64,000 nucleotides of DNA from NCBI RefSeq assembly GCF_014859695.1, contig NZ_JACUTS010000003.1, positions 19,682 through 83,681 of the forward strand. The letters run 5' to 3'. Below the pieces are notes generated by a model. That model made no database searches. It worked only from the letters and a program-made list of their open reading frames with translations, and was not told where the DNA came from. The translations under genes and the position numbers were made by a program. Positions 1-6,795 of this stretch are shown here, piece after piece (the first letter of the stretch is position 1; each line of letters begins with the position of its first letter). This stretch comes from Sulfurimonas sp. (lineage in GTDB: Bacteria; Campylobacterota; Campylobacteria; Campylobacterales; Sulfurimonadaceae).

Positions 1-2
1 AG

Positions 3-53
3 AAATTTAGAGAGTTTATTAAAGATTTTAAGGGTGATGGCAAGTCGGTATAG
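3..53 (+). CDS. possible 3' end of a gene that starts before the window
   Basis: An open frame enters from the left edge and ends in a TAG at 51-53. It would give a lysine-rich tail of about 16 residues. A second frame also stays open to a TAG at 58-60, so the reading frame is uncertain. No family can be recognised from so few residues. Confidence 0.25.
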   Translation, partial: KFREFIKDFKGDGKSV

Positions 54-79
54 AGGCTAGATTAGTGTCTGATTTTAAG

Positions 80-170
80 ATTCTCGAAAAACAAAGTTTT
101 TCGTAGCTTTAGGGGGTTGTAGGGACATTTGTCCCTGCCATTAAAACGGACGCGTTCGTTTTAATGCGTA
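80..170. repeat. hairpin-rich intergenic repeat, copy A
   Basis: Three perfect hairpins follow one another: 85-103 (8-bp arms, CGAAAAAC/GTTTTTCG), 121-136 (6-bp arms) and 139-166 (10-bp arms around GACGCGTT). The first hairpin, a following GTAGCTTT and a terminal TGCGTAAC recur in the same order near 62650-62707, so this looks like a dispersed repeat. It lies just downstream of the metF-family gene (minus strand) and may also help to end transcription. That role is inferred. Confidence 0.5.
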
Positions 171-173
171 ACA

Positions 174-1085
174 TTAGCTTAATATATTTTTAGCTAGTCC
201 AAACTGATTTGCAGTCATTAGATGAATTTTCGGATGGAGTGCTTTTAGCTCTAAAAAGAGATTTTTGCTAAGTTCAAAACCAACTCTATACTCTTCCTCT
301 GCTCCTTTTTCATGCGCATCTCTTAAGGCTTCAATCCACGCGTCAGGAACATCTATACCAGGTACATGTGCAGATAAGAATTGTGCAGTTCTTAGTTTTG
401 TAATAGGAAATATTCCCAAAATAAGCTCAGCACTTCTGTTTTCGTTACAGCACGCTTCGTTTGCCGCTTCTTTTAGCTCAAGTAGCAGTTTTGCATTTTG
501 AAGGTCATAAACAGGTTGCGTAATGATTCCTAGCGCGCCATGTTTTATCTTTTTTTGCATCTTTCTTTGGAGCGTCTTAGGATTTTTTGCATAAGAGTTT
601 ACGACGGCAAAAGGGTAGATCTCCTTTGGTTTATGCGAGAGGGGTTTTCCCGCATAATCAATTTCGCTGTTAAAACATGAGACAATTTCAAGCAAAAGTG
701 TACTGTCCGCTTCAAAAACACCCTTTGTGTGTGGCTGATCGGAGATAGATGCAGGATCACCGGTTAGCGCTAAAATGGCTCTTACATCCACCTCGTTTGC
801 TCCCAATAAATCCGATTGAAGAGCAATTTTATTTCTATCACGCATACTCATAGTTGCAATTACGGGCTTATTAAATCTCTCTTGAAGCATCTTTGCCGCA
901 AAAAGGGAGTTGTATTTTAACTTCGCAAGAGGATTGTCTGTAGTCGTAAAGCCGTCTACTAGCTTATCAAGTCCAAGCTCTGCTATTGTCTCAATGATAG
1001 GTAAGAAAACAGGGGAGTGCCCCGGAGTCGTCTCTAACGAGATATAAGTATCGTTTTTTAGTTTATTTATAAGTTCATTAAACAA
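174..1085 (-). CDS. methylenetetrahydrofolate reductase family protein
   Basis: The 303-residue protein has the single TIM-barrel layout of the MetF/MTHFR family. That family uses FAD to reduce 5,10-methylene-tetrahydrofolate to 5-methyl-tetrahydrofolate for methionine synthesis. Visible signatures are a glutamate near residue 18 in a short SLETTPG strand (where family members carry the active-site Glu), MRDRN near 81-85, ALTGDP near 106-111, and a GIITQPVYD strand near 185. The sequence is shorter and more divergent than E. coli MetF, so it could instead be a paralogue acting with another methyltransferase. It diverges from serB through a 53-bp spacer holding overlapping promoters. Family assignment is firm; exact substrate is inferred. 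Confidence 0.8.
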   Translation of the reverse strand: MFNELINKLKNDTYISLETTPGHSPVFLPIIETIAELGLDKLVDGFTTTDNPLAKLKYNSLFAAKMLQERFNKPVIATMSMRDRNKIALQSDLLGANEVDVRAILALTGDPASISDQPHTKGVFEADSTLLLEIVSCFNSEIDYAGKPLSHKPKEIYPFAVVNSYAKNPKTLQRKMQKKIKHGALGIITQPVYDLQNAKLLLELKEAANEACCNENRSAELILGIFPITKLRTAQFLSAHVPGIDVPDAWIEALRDAHEKGAEEEYRVGFELSKNLFLELKALHPKIHLMTANQFGLAKNILS

Positions 1086-1101
1086 AAAGCATCCTAAATG
1101 G

Positions 1102-1119
1102 TATAATTGCGCAATTATA
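1102..1119. promoter_or_regulatory. palindromic divergent promoter, metF-family gene / serB
   Basis: A perfect 18-bp palindrome, TATAATTGCGCAATTATA, carries one TATAAT -10 box for serB at 1102-1107 and the mirror -10 box for the minus-strand gene at 1114-1119. Predicted start sites fall inside the opposite -10 box, so the two promoters should compete. Leaders would be only about 20-25 nt. The boxes are seen directly; promoter use is inferred. Confidence 0.65.
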
Positions 1120-1138
1120 ACTAAAGAGAGAAGAATAT

Positions 1139-1768
1139 ATGCTAAAACTGGCTGTTTTTGATTTTGATTCTACGCTGATGGACGGCGAGACGATAGATTT
1201 TTTTGCTGAAGAGTTGGGGCTTGGAGAGCAGGTGGGCAAAATAACGGAAGCTGCTATGAGCGGTGAACTTGATTTTTTTGAATCGCTTCAGCAGAGAGTA
1301 GGACTTTTAAAAGGACTAGAGTACAGCGTAGTAGAAAAAATCAGTCAAAATTTGCCTTACATGAGGGGAGCAAAAGAGACCATAGCCGAGCTCAAGAGCA
1401 TGGGTATGAAAGTCGTCTGTTTTAGCGGCGGGTTTAGAAGTGCTACCGGATATGCAAAAAACATCTTAGGTTATGATGCCGATTTTTCAAACGTACTGCA
1501 CCATAAAAATCAGATACTTACCGGTCTTGTCGGCGGAGATATGATGTTTAACTACTCAAAAGGCGACATGTTGATTCGTTTGCAGGGTTTACTTGGAGTA
1601 AGAGAGGATGAAACACTAGTATGCGGGGATGGGGCAAATGACCTCTCCATGTTTGCACATGCCGGAACAAGAGTCGCTTTTTGTGCAAGAGAAATTTTAC
1701 GTAAAGAAGCAAATATAGTTATTGAGACAAAAGACTTAACACAAATATTAGGAAAAATACAATGCTAG
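1139..1768 (+). CDS. serB: phosphoserine phosphatase
   Basis: SerB hydrolyses O-phospho-L-serine to serine, the last step of serine synthesis. The 209-residue protein is a HAD hydrolase: DFDST near residues 8-12 supplies the nucleophile D8 and the acid/base D10, FSGGF near 95-99 gives the motif II serine, and GDGAND at 163-168 gives the two acidic Mg ligands. A helical cap lies between. Length fits the short SerB form without an ACT domain. Start is ATG behind a GAGAG purine run. The last 7 bp overlap the next gene (ATGCTAG), pointing to coupled translation. Confidence 0.9.
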   Translation: MLKLAVFDFDSTLMDGETIDFFAEELGLGEQVGKITEAAMSGELDFFESLQQRVGLLKGLEYSVVEKISQNLPYMRGAKETIAELKSMGMKVVCFSGGFRSATGYAKNILGYDADFSNVLHHKNQILTGLVGGDMMFNYSKGDMLIRLQGLLGVREDETLVCGDGANDLSMFAHAGTRVAFCAREILRKEANIVIETKDLTQILGKIQC

Positions 1769-2085
1769 AAAACAGTGTCTGGAGACAGTACAACAAAGAG
1801 AATAGTTTTAGAGAGATGTTGGCGCAATATTGCAGACTTGCTTTAGTCGATATGATAGAAGATGACAAGGCTCTTTACGCGGTGCTTAAAGCAAAGCTTA
1901 CAAAAAAAGAGCTAAGACTTTTTGCCATGGATAGTGCCAGCATGAGTGATGATGCGATAAAAACAGAGTTTGCTTATGATGACGATGAGTTAGAGAAAGC
2001 TAAATTTAAACTCTATAAAAAACTAAAACAAGACAAAGTGCGTTTAGACTTTAGAGCAACAAATGCTTATAGTGAAGATATCTAA
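1762..2085 (+). CDS. uncharacterised protein with a possible sigma-region-4-like helix-turn-helix
   Basis: I do not recognise this 107-residue charged protein. It is all-helical by eye, with no signal peptide or membrane segment. Residues 45-95 follow a pattern seen in sigma-70 region 4 and similar helix-turn-helix proteins: an L-x-x-x-E-x-x-x-F helix, a short S-D-D-A-I turn, then a K/L-rich helix. That likeness is inference from spacing only. It starts inside the serB stop codon, so it is co-translated with serB. It ends 3 bp before the stop of the convergent OmpA-type gene. Confidence 0.65.
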   Translation: MLENSVWRQYNKENSFREMLAQYCRLALVDMIEDDKALYAVLKAKLTKKELRLFAMDSASMSDDAIKTEFAYDDDELEKAKFKLYKKLKQDKVRLDFRATNAYSEDI

Positions 2086-2088
2086 GGA

Positions 2089-3807
2089 CTAATTATCAAA
2101 GAGGATAATCTTAAACGTGACTCTTCTTGATCTCTTTTTGTCTTCAACCTCATTGAGCATGATTTTTTTAGAAAAACTAAGACCGCTTCCTTTGAGAATT
2201 TCTGAAAGCCACTTTTTTGTTTTCTCGTCTTGGTTGTTAAATATGTGGCTAAGTGTTGCAAACGAGCGGTTCATGGATAACCGCTCATTGTTTAGGTAAC
2301 CGCTTGAAAAATCACTCGTACCCCATTCACTTGATGTGTGACCGTTGATTTCGAGTGCTTTTATATGCTCTTTGTTTTTGTATAAAAATGCTAAAAGTTT
2401 TTTGCCAAAGCTATCTAAAAACTTCTTTTGAGGGTTCGTCAACATATGTTTTCCAATCTCAAAATACAAACTTTCACTGCTAAAATTGATAGACAAATCA
2501 TCTCTTAGAGTCAGTGAATTTGCTTTTATCTCATCTTTAAAAAGTTCCGCGAGTTGCGCATAAAAATTTGTTACACTGTTTGATATTTGGGACATTGTGA
2601 GGTCTCGGTTTAGTTTTAAGAGCCACATGTTTGTCTCCTGAGACTCTTTGTTTGTGTGAACTCCGGCAACTGCGATTTTAGAGTCGTGAAGTACATCAAG
2701 TGCATGAAAAGAGTCGAAATCCACAGAGCCGTAATGCTCCTGAAGCAGCAGGGAAAACTTTGCATCAAGAAGCATTACAAGCCCGTCCGTATCATAACTA
2801 TCTTGGACATGACCGACAGCTGCAAGCCTGCCATCAGAGTACTCATCAATATCTTTTAAAACACTTGAGTATGTCGTATAAATAGTCTTATCTTGCAAGA
2901 TGTTTTTTTGCAGATCAACTTTTAGAAGCCTGATCTGCTCTTTGTTCATCTCGTCTTTTTGAGAGAGAGAGACAACAAATGCAGAGTCTCTTAGTTTGAT
3001 GATTTTATGAGGAGTAATTCTCTTCTCTTCAATCTTTTCATAGAGCCAAATCTTGTCGCCATGCTCGGTAATTCTCATAAGAGAGGCTCCCGTTTGCTTC
3101 CCTTTGTTCACTTTGCCCAAAACAACAATTGAACCGTCATCCGCTTCTGCCGCGTCAATACCCGTGTCATCGTCATAAGAGCCGTATCTTTTGCTCCAAA
3201 GCATTGTGCCATTTTGTGAGAATCTAGCAACATATATATCATTTAAGCCAAGACCGTTGCTGAAAACATCATAGCTCTGGTTTTGTGAAGCTGCTGAAGA
3301 GCCTACCGCGAGAACACCGCCATCACGAAGAGAGACTAGCTTGCTCAGTTTGTCGTGGTTAGGTGTTCCAAACTCCGATGCAAATATTTTGTTCGCATGA
3401 GAGTCCAGTTTTAGAAGCACTAAAGAGCCACTTAGTGTGTGCCCTCCGATAAAGTAGCCATTCTCGGGAGTCTTTACAAGGCTTACCGCTTCATTGAAAT
3501 TTGCGAGATTCATAGATTTTCTAAGCGAGATATTTGCACTGTTATCAACTTTTACAAGATGCATCTGCGAACCGTGGGCATTTGATAAAGAGGAGAGATA
3601 ATCAAAAGCATTACTGTATGTAGCAGAATCATTTGATGAGCTATCTTTGTACTCTTTTATAAAGCCAACCGCAGAGATAGAGCGGTCATAATCCTCAGCT
3701 ACATCAACCAAAGCATTATTGAACTTCTCATCTATAATGATTGAAAAATCAGTTGTTTTTGCGTATATGTAAGAGGTAAGCAATAGAAGAGTCAGAATAT
3801 AGTGCAT
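2089..3807 (-). CDS. secreted protein with N-terminal beta-propeller-like repeats and C-terminal OmpA domain
   Basis: The 572-residue protein begins with a signal peptide (hydrophobic stretch to about residue 16, cleavage after IYA). Residues 50-400 contain repeats of the form 'G-x-V-L-L-K-L-D ... W-x-K-x-Y-G', with phrases such as DGGVLAVGSS and DDGSIVVLGK. These resemble the delta-60/Kelch-like repeats of surface proteins. Residues about 450-570 form an OmpA-like peptidoglycan-binding domain (LEINGHTSSE, LSMNRS, S-R-R-V-x-F near the end). Expected location is the periplasm or outer membrane, anchored to peptidoglycan. No partner gene is adjacent. Domain architecture is well supported; function is unknown. 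Confidence 0.75.
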   Translation of the reverse strand: MHYILTLLLLTSYIYAKTTDFSIIIDEKFNNALVDVAEDYDRSISAVGFIKEYKDSSSNDSATYSNAFDYLSSLSNAHGSQMHLVKVDNSANISLRKSMNLANFNEAVSLVKTPENGYFIGGHTLSGSLVLLKLDSHANKIFASEFGTPNHDKLSKLVSLRDGGVLAVGSSAASQNQSYDVFSNGLGLNDIYVARFSQNGTMLWSKRYGSYDDDTGIDAAEADDGSIVVLGKVNKGKQTGASLMRITEHGDKIWLYEKIEEKRITPHKIIKLRDSAFVVSLSQKDEMNKEQIRLLKVDLQKNILQDKTIYTTYSSVLKDIDEYSDGRLAAVGHVQDSYDTDGLVMLLDAKFSLLLQEHYGSVDFDSFHALDVLHDSKIAVAGVHTNKESQETNMWLLKLNRDLTMSQISNSVTNFYAQLAELFKDEIKANSLTLRDDLSINFSSESLYFEIGKHMLTNPQKKFLDSFGKKLLAFLYKNKEHIKALEINGHTSSEWGTSDFSSGYLNNERLSMNRSFATLSHIFNNQDEKTKKWLSEILKGSGLSFSKKIMLNEVEDKKRSRRVTFKIILFDN

Positions 3808-3984
3808 AGTACTACTTTTTATTTTTTAAGTAGCAAAAAATATTCCTAAATTATATGAGAGTTTGTTTGTGAGAAAGTTGTGTGGGTAAAAGTTATTTTA
3901 AAATGAGAGATTAGTTATTGGTATTACCTGACCCCTTATCTTTGTCACGGTCACATGACAATAAGAACAAGAAGCCCTCATTAG

Positions 3985-4192
3985 AAAAGTGGAGGTTCAT
4001 TCACAGGGGTGTTATTTAAAATAATTATTAATCATATTTATTGAGCTTCAAATGACTCAATACTTACCAATATTTTTTCACTGTCATCTGTTGTTTGTAC
4101 TAAATTAAATTACACCCCTGTGAATGAATCTCCACTTTTGACTACTTTAAAATTACACCCCTGTGAATGAATCTCCACTTTTGACTACTTTT
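3985..4192. repeat. 43-bp tandem repeat with an inverted copy, IS21-terminus-like
   Basis: Two near-identical 43-bp direct repeats occupy 4107-4149 and 4150-4192, each holding CACCCCTGTGAATGAATCTC followed by CACTTTTGACTAC. An inverted, slightly diverged copy lies at 3985-4018. Multiple short CCACTTTTG-type repeats at the ends, in direct and opposite orientation, are typical of IS21-family termini, but no istA/istB sequence is present. I read it as a solo end or miniature remnant; the family name is inferred. Confidence 0.55.
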
Positions 4193-4228
4193 AAAATCAT
4201 AGACTTTGAGAGTTTTATAAAATTTATT

Positions 4229-4268
4229 TTGACAATTTGTTTTTAAATGTATATAATAGCAATATACA
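4229..4268 (+). promoter_or_regulatory. consensus promoter and operator of the BrnT/BrnA-type operon
   Basis: TTGACA at 4229-4234 and TATAAT at 4252-4257 are separated by exactly 17 bp, a perfect sigma-70 promoter. An inverted repeat TGTATAT-N7-ATATACA (4248-4268) covers the -10 box and start site. This is the expected position for autorepression by the antitoxin or the complex. Sites are seen directly; repression is inferred. Confidence 0.7.
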
Positions 4269-4280
4269 CAAAGGGAATCT

Positions 4281-4598
4281 ATGGCGTTTGAATGTTTAGA
4301 CTTAGATGAGTTGATTGGCTTTGAGTGGGATGATGGTAATATTTTGAAAAATGAGACAAAGCATGGTTTAAAGTGGCAAATCATAGAGGAAATTTTCTTT
4401 AATGAGCCATTGGTTTTACTTGAAGACAAAAGCCATTCATCCGATGATGAGTGTAGATGTGCTGCGCTTGGATATACCAACGAAAAAGAGCTTACTACAG
4501 TCATCTTTACAAAACGAAAAAATAAAATTAGGGTTATATCCGCAAGACCTATGAGCAAAAAGGAGAAAATTATATATGAAAACTTTACCAAAATTTAA
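4281..4598 (+). CDS. brnT: BrnT-family ribonuclease toxin
   Basis: The 105-residue protein matches BrnT, a RelE-fold ribonuclease that halts translation until bound by its antitoxin. Signatures are FEWDDGNILKNETKHG near residues 14-29 (the family's F-x-W-D-x-x-K-x-x-x-N-x-x-K-H-G), a middle F-x-E-P strand, and a C-terminal R-V-I-S-A-R-P-M-S-x-x-E block near 88-98. The family's catalytic-type Arg and Glu are present in that last block, so the toxin looks intact. The stop overlaps the next start by 23 bp. Toxin-first order is usual for this family. Confidence 0.85.
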   Translation: MAFECLDLDELIGFEWDDGNILKNETKHGLKWQIIEEIFFNEPLVLLEDKSHSSDDECRCAALGYTNEKELTTVIFTKRKNKIRVISARPMSKKEKIIYENFTKI

Positions 4599-4830
4599 AG
4601 ACCAGAACGAAGAGACGGCGTTTTGGGAAAAAAACGATGTGACTGATTTTTTTGATGTCAAAAACGCAAAGGTTGTACGCTTTAGCAATCTTAAAAAAAG
4701 TACCAAAACCATATCGCTAAGACTTCCTGAGGATATGCTTGAGACTATAAAAGTAAGAGCAAATGCGCTAGATGTTCCTTACCAGTCATTTATAAAGATG
4801 CTCCTTCAAAAAGAGTTATCAATATCTTGA
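4576..4830 (+). CDS. CopG-type antitoxin partner of BrnT
   Basis: This 84-residue protein should neutralise the preceding toxin and bind the operon's operator. The N-terminal half (PKFKDQNEETAFWEKND, then DFFDVKNAK) is the toxin-binding part seen in BrnA/CopG antitoxins (PF12441 type). Residues about 45-80 form a ribbon-helix-helix: TISLRLP strand, then two helices ending YQSFIKMLLQKEL. The start lies inside the toxin gene. Pairing and length both match the family. Confidence 0.85.
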   Translation: MKTLPKFKDQNEETAFWEKNDVTDFFDVKNAKVVRFSNLKKSTKTISLRLPEDMLETIKVRANALDVPYQSFIKMLLQKELSIS

Positions 4831-4919
4831 ACAAGCGGTTTTTTGCAAAGTTAAAGGAACTTAATATTGAAATAATTGATAGGTCTAATATGATAGATTA
4901 TTTTGGGAGTTTGGAGTGA
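4831..4919 (+). pseudogene. short open tail after the antitoxin, possible gene fragment
   Basis: A frame from about 4830 to a TGA at 4917-4919 stays open for some 29 codons and has coding-like composition (FFAKLKELNIEIIDRSNMID). It has no start codon of its own and no family I recognise. It may be the 3' remnant of a gene truncated when this accessory segment was rearranged, or chance. Confidence 0.25.
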
Positions 4920-4955
4920 TTATAGAGTAGAATTTATATAGTAATATTAGAAAAC

Positions 4956-4976
4956 AAGCCCCTTTTTTAGGGGCTT
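4956..4976 (-). terminator. rho-independent terminator of rpsF-ssb-rpsR
   Basis: AAGCCCC-TTTTTTA-GGGGCTT forms a perfect 7-bp stem. Read on the minus strand it is followed by TTGTTTT. It lies 10 bp past the rpsR stop. Confidence 0.8.
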
Positions 4977-4985
4977 AAGTTAAAC

Positions 4986-5249
4986 CTATTTTAGGTTTTC
5001 GAACGGTGCAGTTACAACTGTTTTTCTAGTTACTGTATAAGGAACTAATGCCGCGGCACGAGCTCTTTTAATAACTGTTGAGATCATGTCTTGGTGACGT
5101 TTACAGTTACCTGTTAAACGACGTGGCATGATTTTATATCTTTCTGAAAGAGAGAAGCGAAGTGCTCCTACATCTTTATAATCCATGAAGTCAACTTTTG
5201 CTTCACAGTACTTACAGTATCTTTTTTTATACTTTCTTCTTTCTGCCAT
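4986..5249 (-). CDS. rpsR: 30S ribosomal protein S18
   Basis: S18 sits on the 30S platform paired with S6. The 87-residue sequence shows the family core: a basic N-terminus ([25 protein letters not shown]), [23 protein letters not shown] in the middle, and [13 protein letters not shown] near the end. The two N-terminal cysteines (CKYC) are kept, as in zinc-binding S18 variants. It is the last gene of rpsF-ssb-rpsR, 27 bp after ssb, and is followed by a strong terminator. Confidence 0.96.
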   Translation of the reverse strand: MAERRKYKKRYCKYCEAKVDFMDYKDVGALRFSLSERYKIMPRRLTGNCKRHQDMISTVIKRARAAALVPYTVTRKTVVTAPFENLK

Positions 5250-5276
5250 GGTATTTCCTTTTGTTATCTATTATTT

Positions 5277-5798
5277 CTAAAACGGAATTTCATCTTCATC
5301 AATGTCTATCTCAGGGATAGAGTTGCTGTTTGGCATCTGCTTATTTTGTCCATAAGAGGGCTGTTGTTGTGTGTTAGTCGGCTGCTGGTAGCTTTGGGGC
5401 TGCTGAGAAGCATAGCCGCCTTGCTGCCCTGTTTGGCTCTGTTGTGCAGGATAATTGCCGCCGTTTTGAGCATCACCCTTGGAGTCTAACATCTGCATAG
5501 TTTCTACAACAACAGAGTGCTTAGAGCGCTTCTGTCCGTTTTGATCTACCCATTGATCAAAGTTAAGTCTACCTTCTACCAGGATTTTACTCCCTTTTCT
5601 AAGGTACTGATTGGCAATCTCTGCGCTTCTTGCAAAGAATGTAATATCTACAAAACAGACTTCCTCTTTTTTTTCACCGTTAACGGTAAATTTGCGGCTC
5701 GTTGCAATAGCAGTATTTGCTATTGCCATTCCGCCTTGGGAGTATCGAAGTTCTATGTCTCTAGTTAGATTTCCAACCAAAATAACTTTGTTGTACAT
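5277..5798 (-). CDS. ssb: single-stranded DNA-binding protein
   Basis: SSB coats single-stranded DNA during replication, repair and recombination. Residues 1-110 are the OB fold (MYNKVILVGNLTRDIELRY, then FVDITFFARSAEIANQYLRKGSKILVEGRL). Residues about 115-155 are a Q/G/N-rich flexible linker. The last residues, DIDEDEIPF, are the acidic tip that recruits partner proteins. Total length of 173 is normal. It lies between rpsF and rpsR, the common arrangement. Confidence 0.96.
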   Translation of the reverse strand: MYNKVILVGNLTRDIELRYSQGGMAIANTAIATSRKFTVNGEKKEEVCFVDITFFARSAEIANQYLRKGSKILVEGRLNFDQWVDQNGQKRSKHSVVVETMQMLDSKGDAQNGGNYPAQQSQTGQQGGYASQQPQSYQQPTNTQQQPSYGQNKQMPNSNSIPEIDIDEDEIPF

Positions 5799-5833
5799 GA
5801 GTTTTCCTTGTTTTTTTTAGGCGTTAGCCACAA

Positions 5834-6268
5834 TTACTCTGCTGAGGCTTCAGCTACTTCTGTTACTGCTTCTACCGCTTCTGCAGCTACTTCAACATCT
5901 TCTGCCTTCGCTTCTGTTGCAGGCGCTAAAGCTTTTTTATTAGCTTTTTGAGCTAAATGATTCCACGCTGCTATTTCGCGGTTTGTGTCATATTTGATAG
6001 TCACAAAACGAAGAAGATCTTCATTGATACGGAAACGTCTCTCAATTTCGCTGATTGCTGAAGGAGCAACTGAATAATAAATAACATGGAAATAACCACG
6101 CTCATTTTTTCCTATTGGGTATGCTAACTTTCTCATTCCCATAGCGTCTCTTGCAGCAATTTCGCCGCCGTTAGAAGTGATAACTTCTTCGATAGCAGCA
6201 ATGCTAGCTTGAATCTCTTCTGCTGTTAATGTCGGTTTTACGATTACTAGGTTTTCGTAATTTCTCAT
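5834..6268 (-). CDS. rpsF: 30S ribosomal protein S6
   Basis: S6 binds S18 on the small-subunit platform. The first 100 residues are the conserved fold (MRNYENLVIVKPTLT, then RKLAYPIGKNERGYFHVIYY, then RFVTIKYD). A further 35 residues are an Ala/Glu/Val-rich acidic tail, a common low-complexity extension in this phylum. It heads the rpsF-ssb-rpsR operon. Its upstream leader is unusually long and holds a stem-loop and a MITE-like element. Confidence 0.95.
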   Translation of the reverse strand: MRNYENLVIVKPTLTAEEIQASIAAIEEVITSNGGEIAARDAMGMRKLAYPIGKNERGYFHVIYYSVAPSAISEIERRFRINEDLLRFVTIKYDTNREIAAWNHLAQKANKKALAPATEAKAEDVEVAAEAVEAVTEVAEASAE

Positions 6269-6294
6269 AGAGTATAATCTCCCTTTGGTATTTT

Positions 6295-6318
6295 GCCCAT
6301 CACTAAATGATGCTAGGC
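6295..6318 (-). promoter_or_regulatory. stem-loop in the rpsF leader, possible S6:S18 feedback site
   Basis: On the minus-strand RNA, GCC-UAG-CAUCA-UUUAG-UGAUG-GGC forms a hairpin with a 3-nt bulge, ending 27 nt before the rpsF start codon. Many bacteria regulate rpsF through an RNA hairpin bound by the S6:S18 complex. Position fits, but I cannot confirm the consensus. Confidence 0.35.
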
Positions 6319-6338
6319 TTTTGTTTCCCTTTCGGATC

Positions 6339-6611
6339 TAGGGCACCTCTAAAAACCCTAGCCACCTTCAGCTATAGAGAGAAATTCACAATCAAGGCGA
6401 CTCTTTGCTGCCCTAGCCGTAGCTAAGGCAAAAAGAGTCAACGCAGAGTGTGGGCTTCTCTCTATCGCCCTACGGGAGGGTTCAAAAAAACGATATGGCA
6501 TAAAACTTTTTATCACCGTAGCTATGGCTACGCTTCAAAAAAGGTTTTACACCATCTCATCTTTTTTGATTCCCTCTGAAGGTAACTAGAGTTTTTAGAG
6601 GTGCCCTATAT
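6339..6611. mobile_element. MITE-like palindromic element with TA flanks
   Basis: Terminal inverted repeats GGGCACCTCTAAAAA and TTTTTAGAGGTGCCC (6341-6355 and 6595-6609) are each flanked by TA, the target duplication expected for IS630/Tc1 or the IS427 group of IS5. The inside carries no ORF. It folds into two nested hairpins: GACTCTTT...AAAGAGTC around GCCGTAGCTA, and GATATGGCATAAAACTTTTT paired with AAAAAAGGTTTTACACCATC. It sits inside the predicted rpsF 5' leader. The family name is inferred. Confidence 0.6.
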
Positions 6612-6654
6612 ATATCGAAAATTTCAATTCGATACAAAGAGAAAGGAACGCGTG

Positions 6655-6684
6655 ATTATACAGAAAATATACTTAAAAAAACAA
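6655..6684 (-). promoter_or_regulatory. probable promoter of rpsF-ssb-rpsR
   Basis: On the minus strand TTGTTT (6684-6679) is followed after 18 bp by a perfect TATAAT (6660-6655). No better -10 box is visible between the MITE-like element and rpsF, which implies a leader of about 380 nt. Use of this site is inferred. Confidence 0.5.
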
Positions 6685-6795
6685 TAACCAAGCAGTTAAA
6701 ACACTCAAAGAGCTCAAAATATGTCAATTTGCAATGTATACCTTCTATTTTAATTTTTTAGGATATAGTTTTATCAATAATTTTATGGAGAATAT

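Larger units (their letters stand above)
3808..4280. other. gene-free scar region before the toxin-antitoxin pair
   Basis: This 473-bp stretch has no supportable gene. It holds a T/A-rich hairpin (3812-3833), a TACCTGACCCCTTA string near 3927-3940 of the kind often found at transposon edges, one inverted and two tandem copies of a 43-bp repeat (separate entry), and the promoter and operator of the toxin-antitoxin operon at 4229-4268. It looks like the remains of mobile DNA; that reading is inferred. Confidence 0.5.
6269..6795. other. 527-bp spacer between rpsF and the polysaccharide-deacetylase-like gene
   Basis: There is no gene here. From left to right it contains a short stem-loop just upstream of rpsF (6295-6318), a MITE-like palindromic element (6339-6611), the likely rpsF promoter on the minus strand (6655-6684), and an A/T-rich stretch leading to the plus-strand gene, including a TATAGT box near 6764. 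Each main element has its own entry. Confidence 0.6.

Noticed and set aside
4142..4591. 149-residue minus-strand frame across the BrnT region
   Set aside because: It is antisense to the clear BrnT gene, begins in the repeats, and has low-complexity Ser/Phe composition typical of shadow frames.
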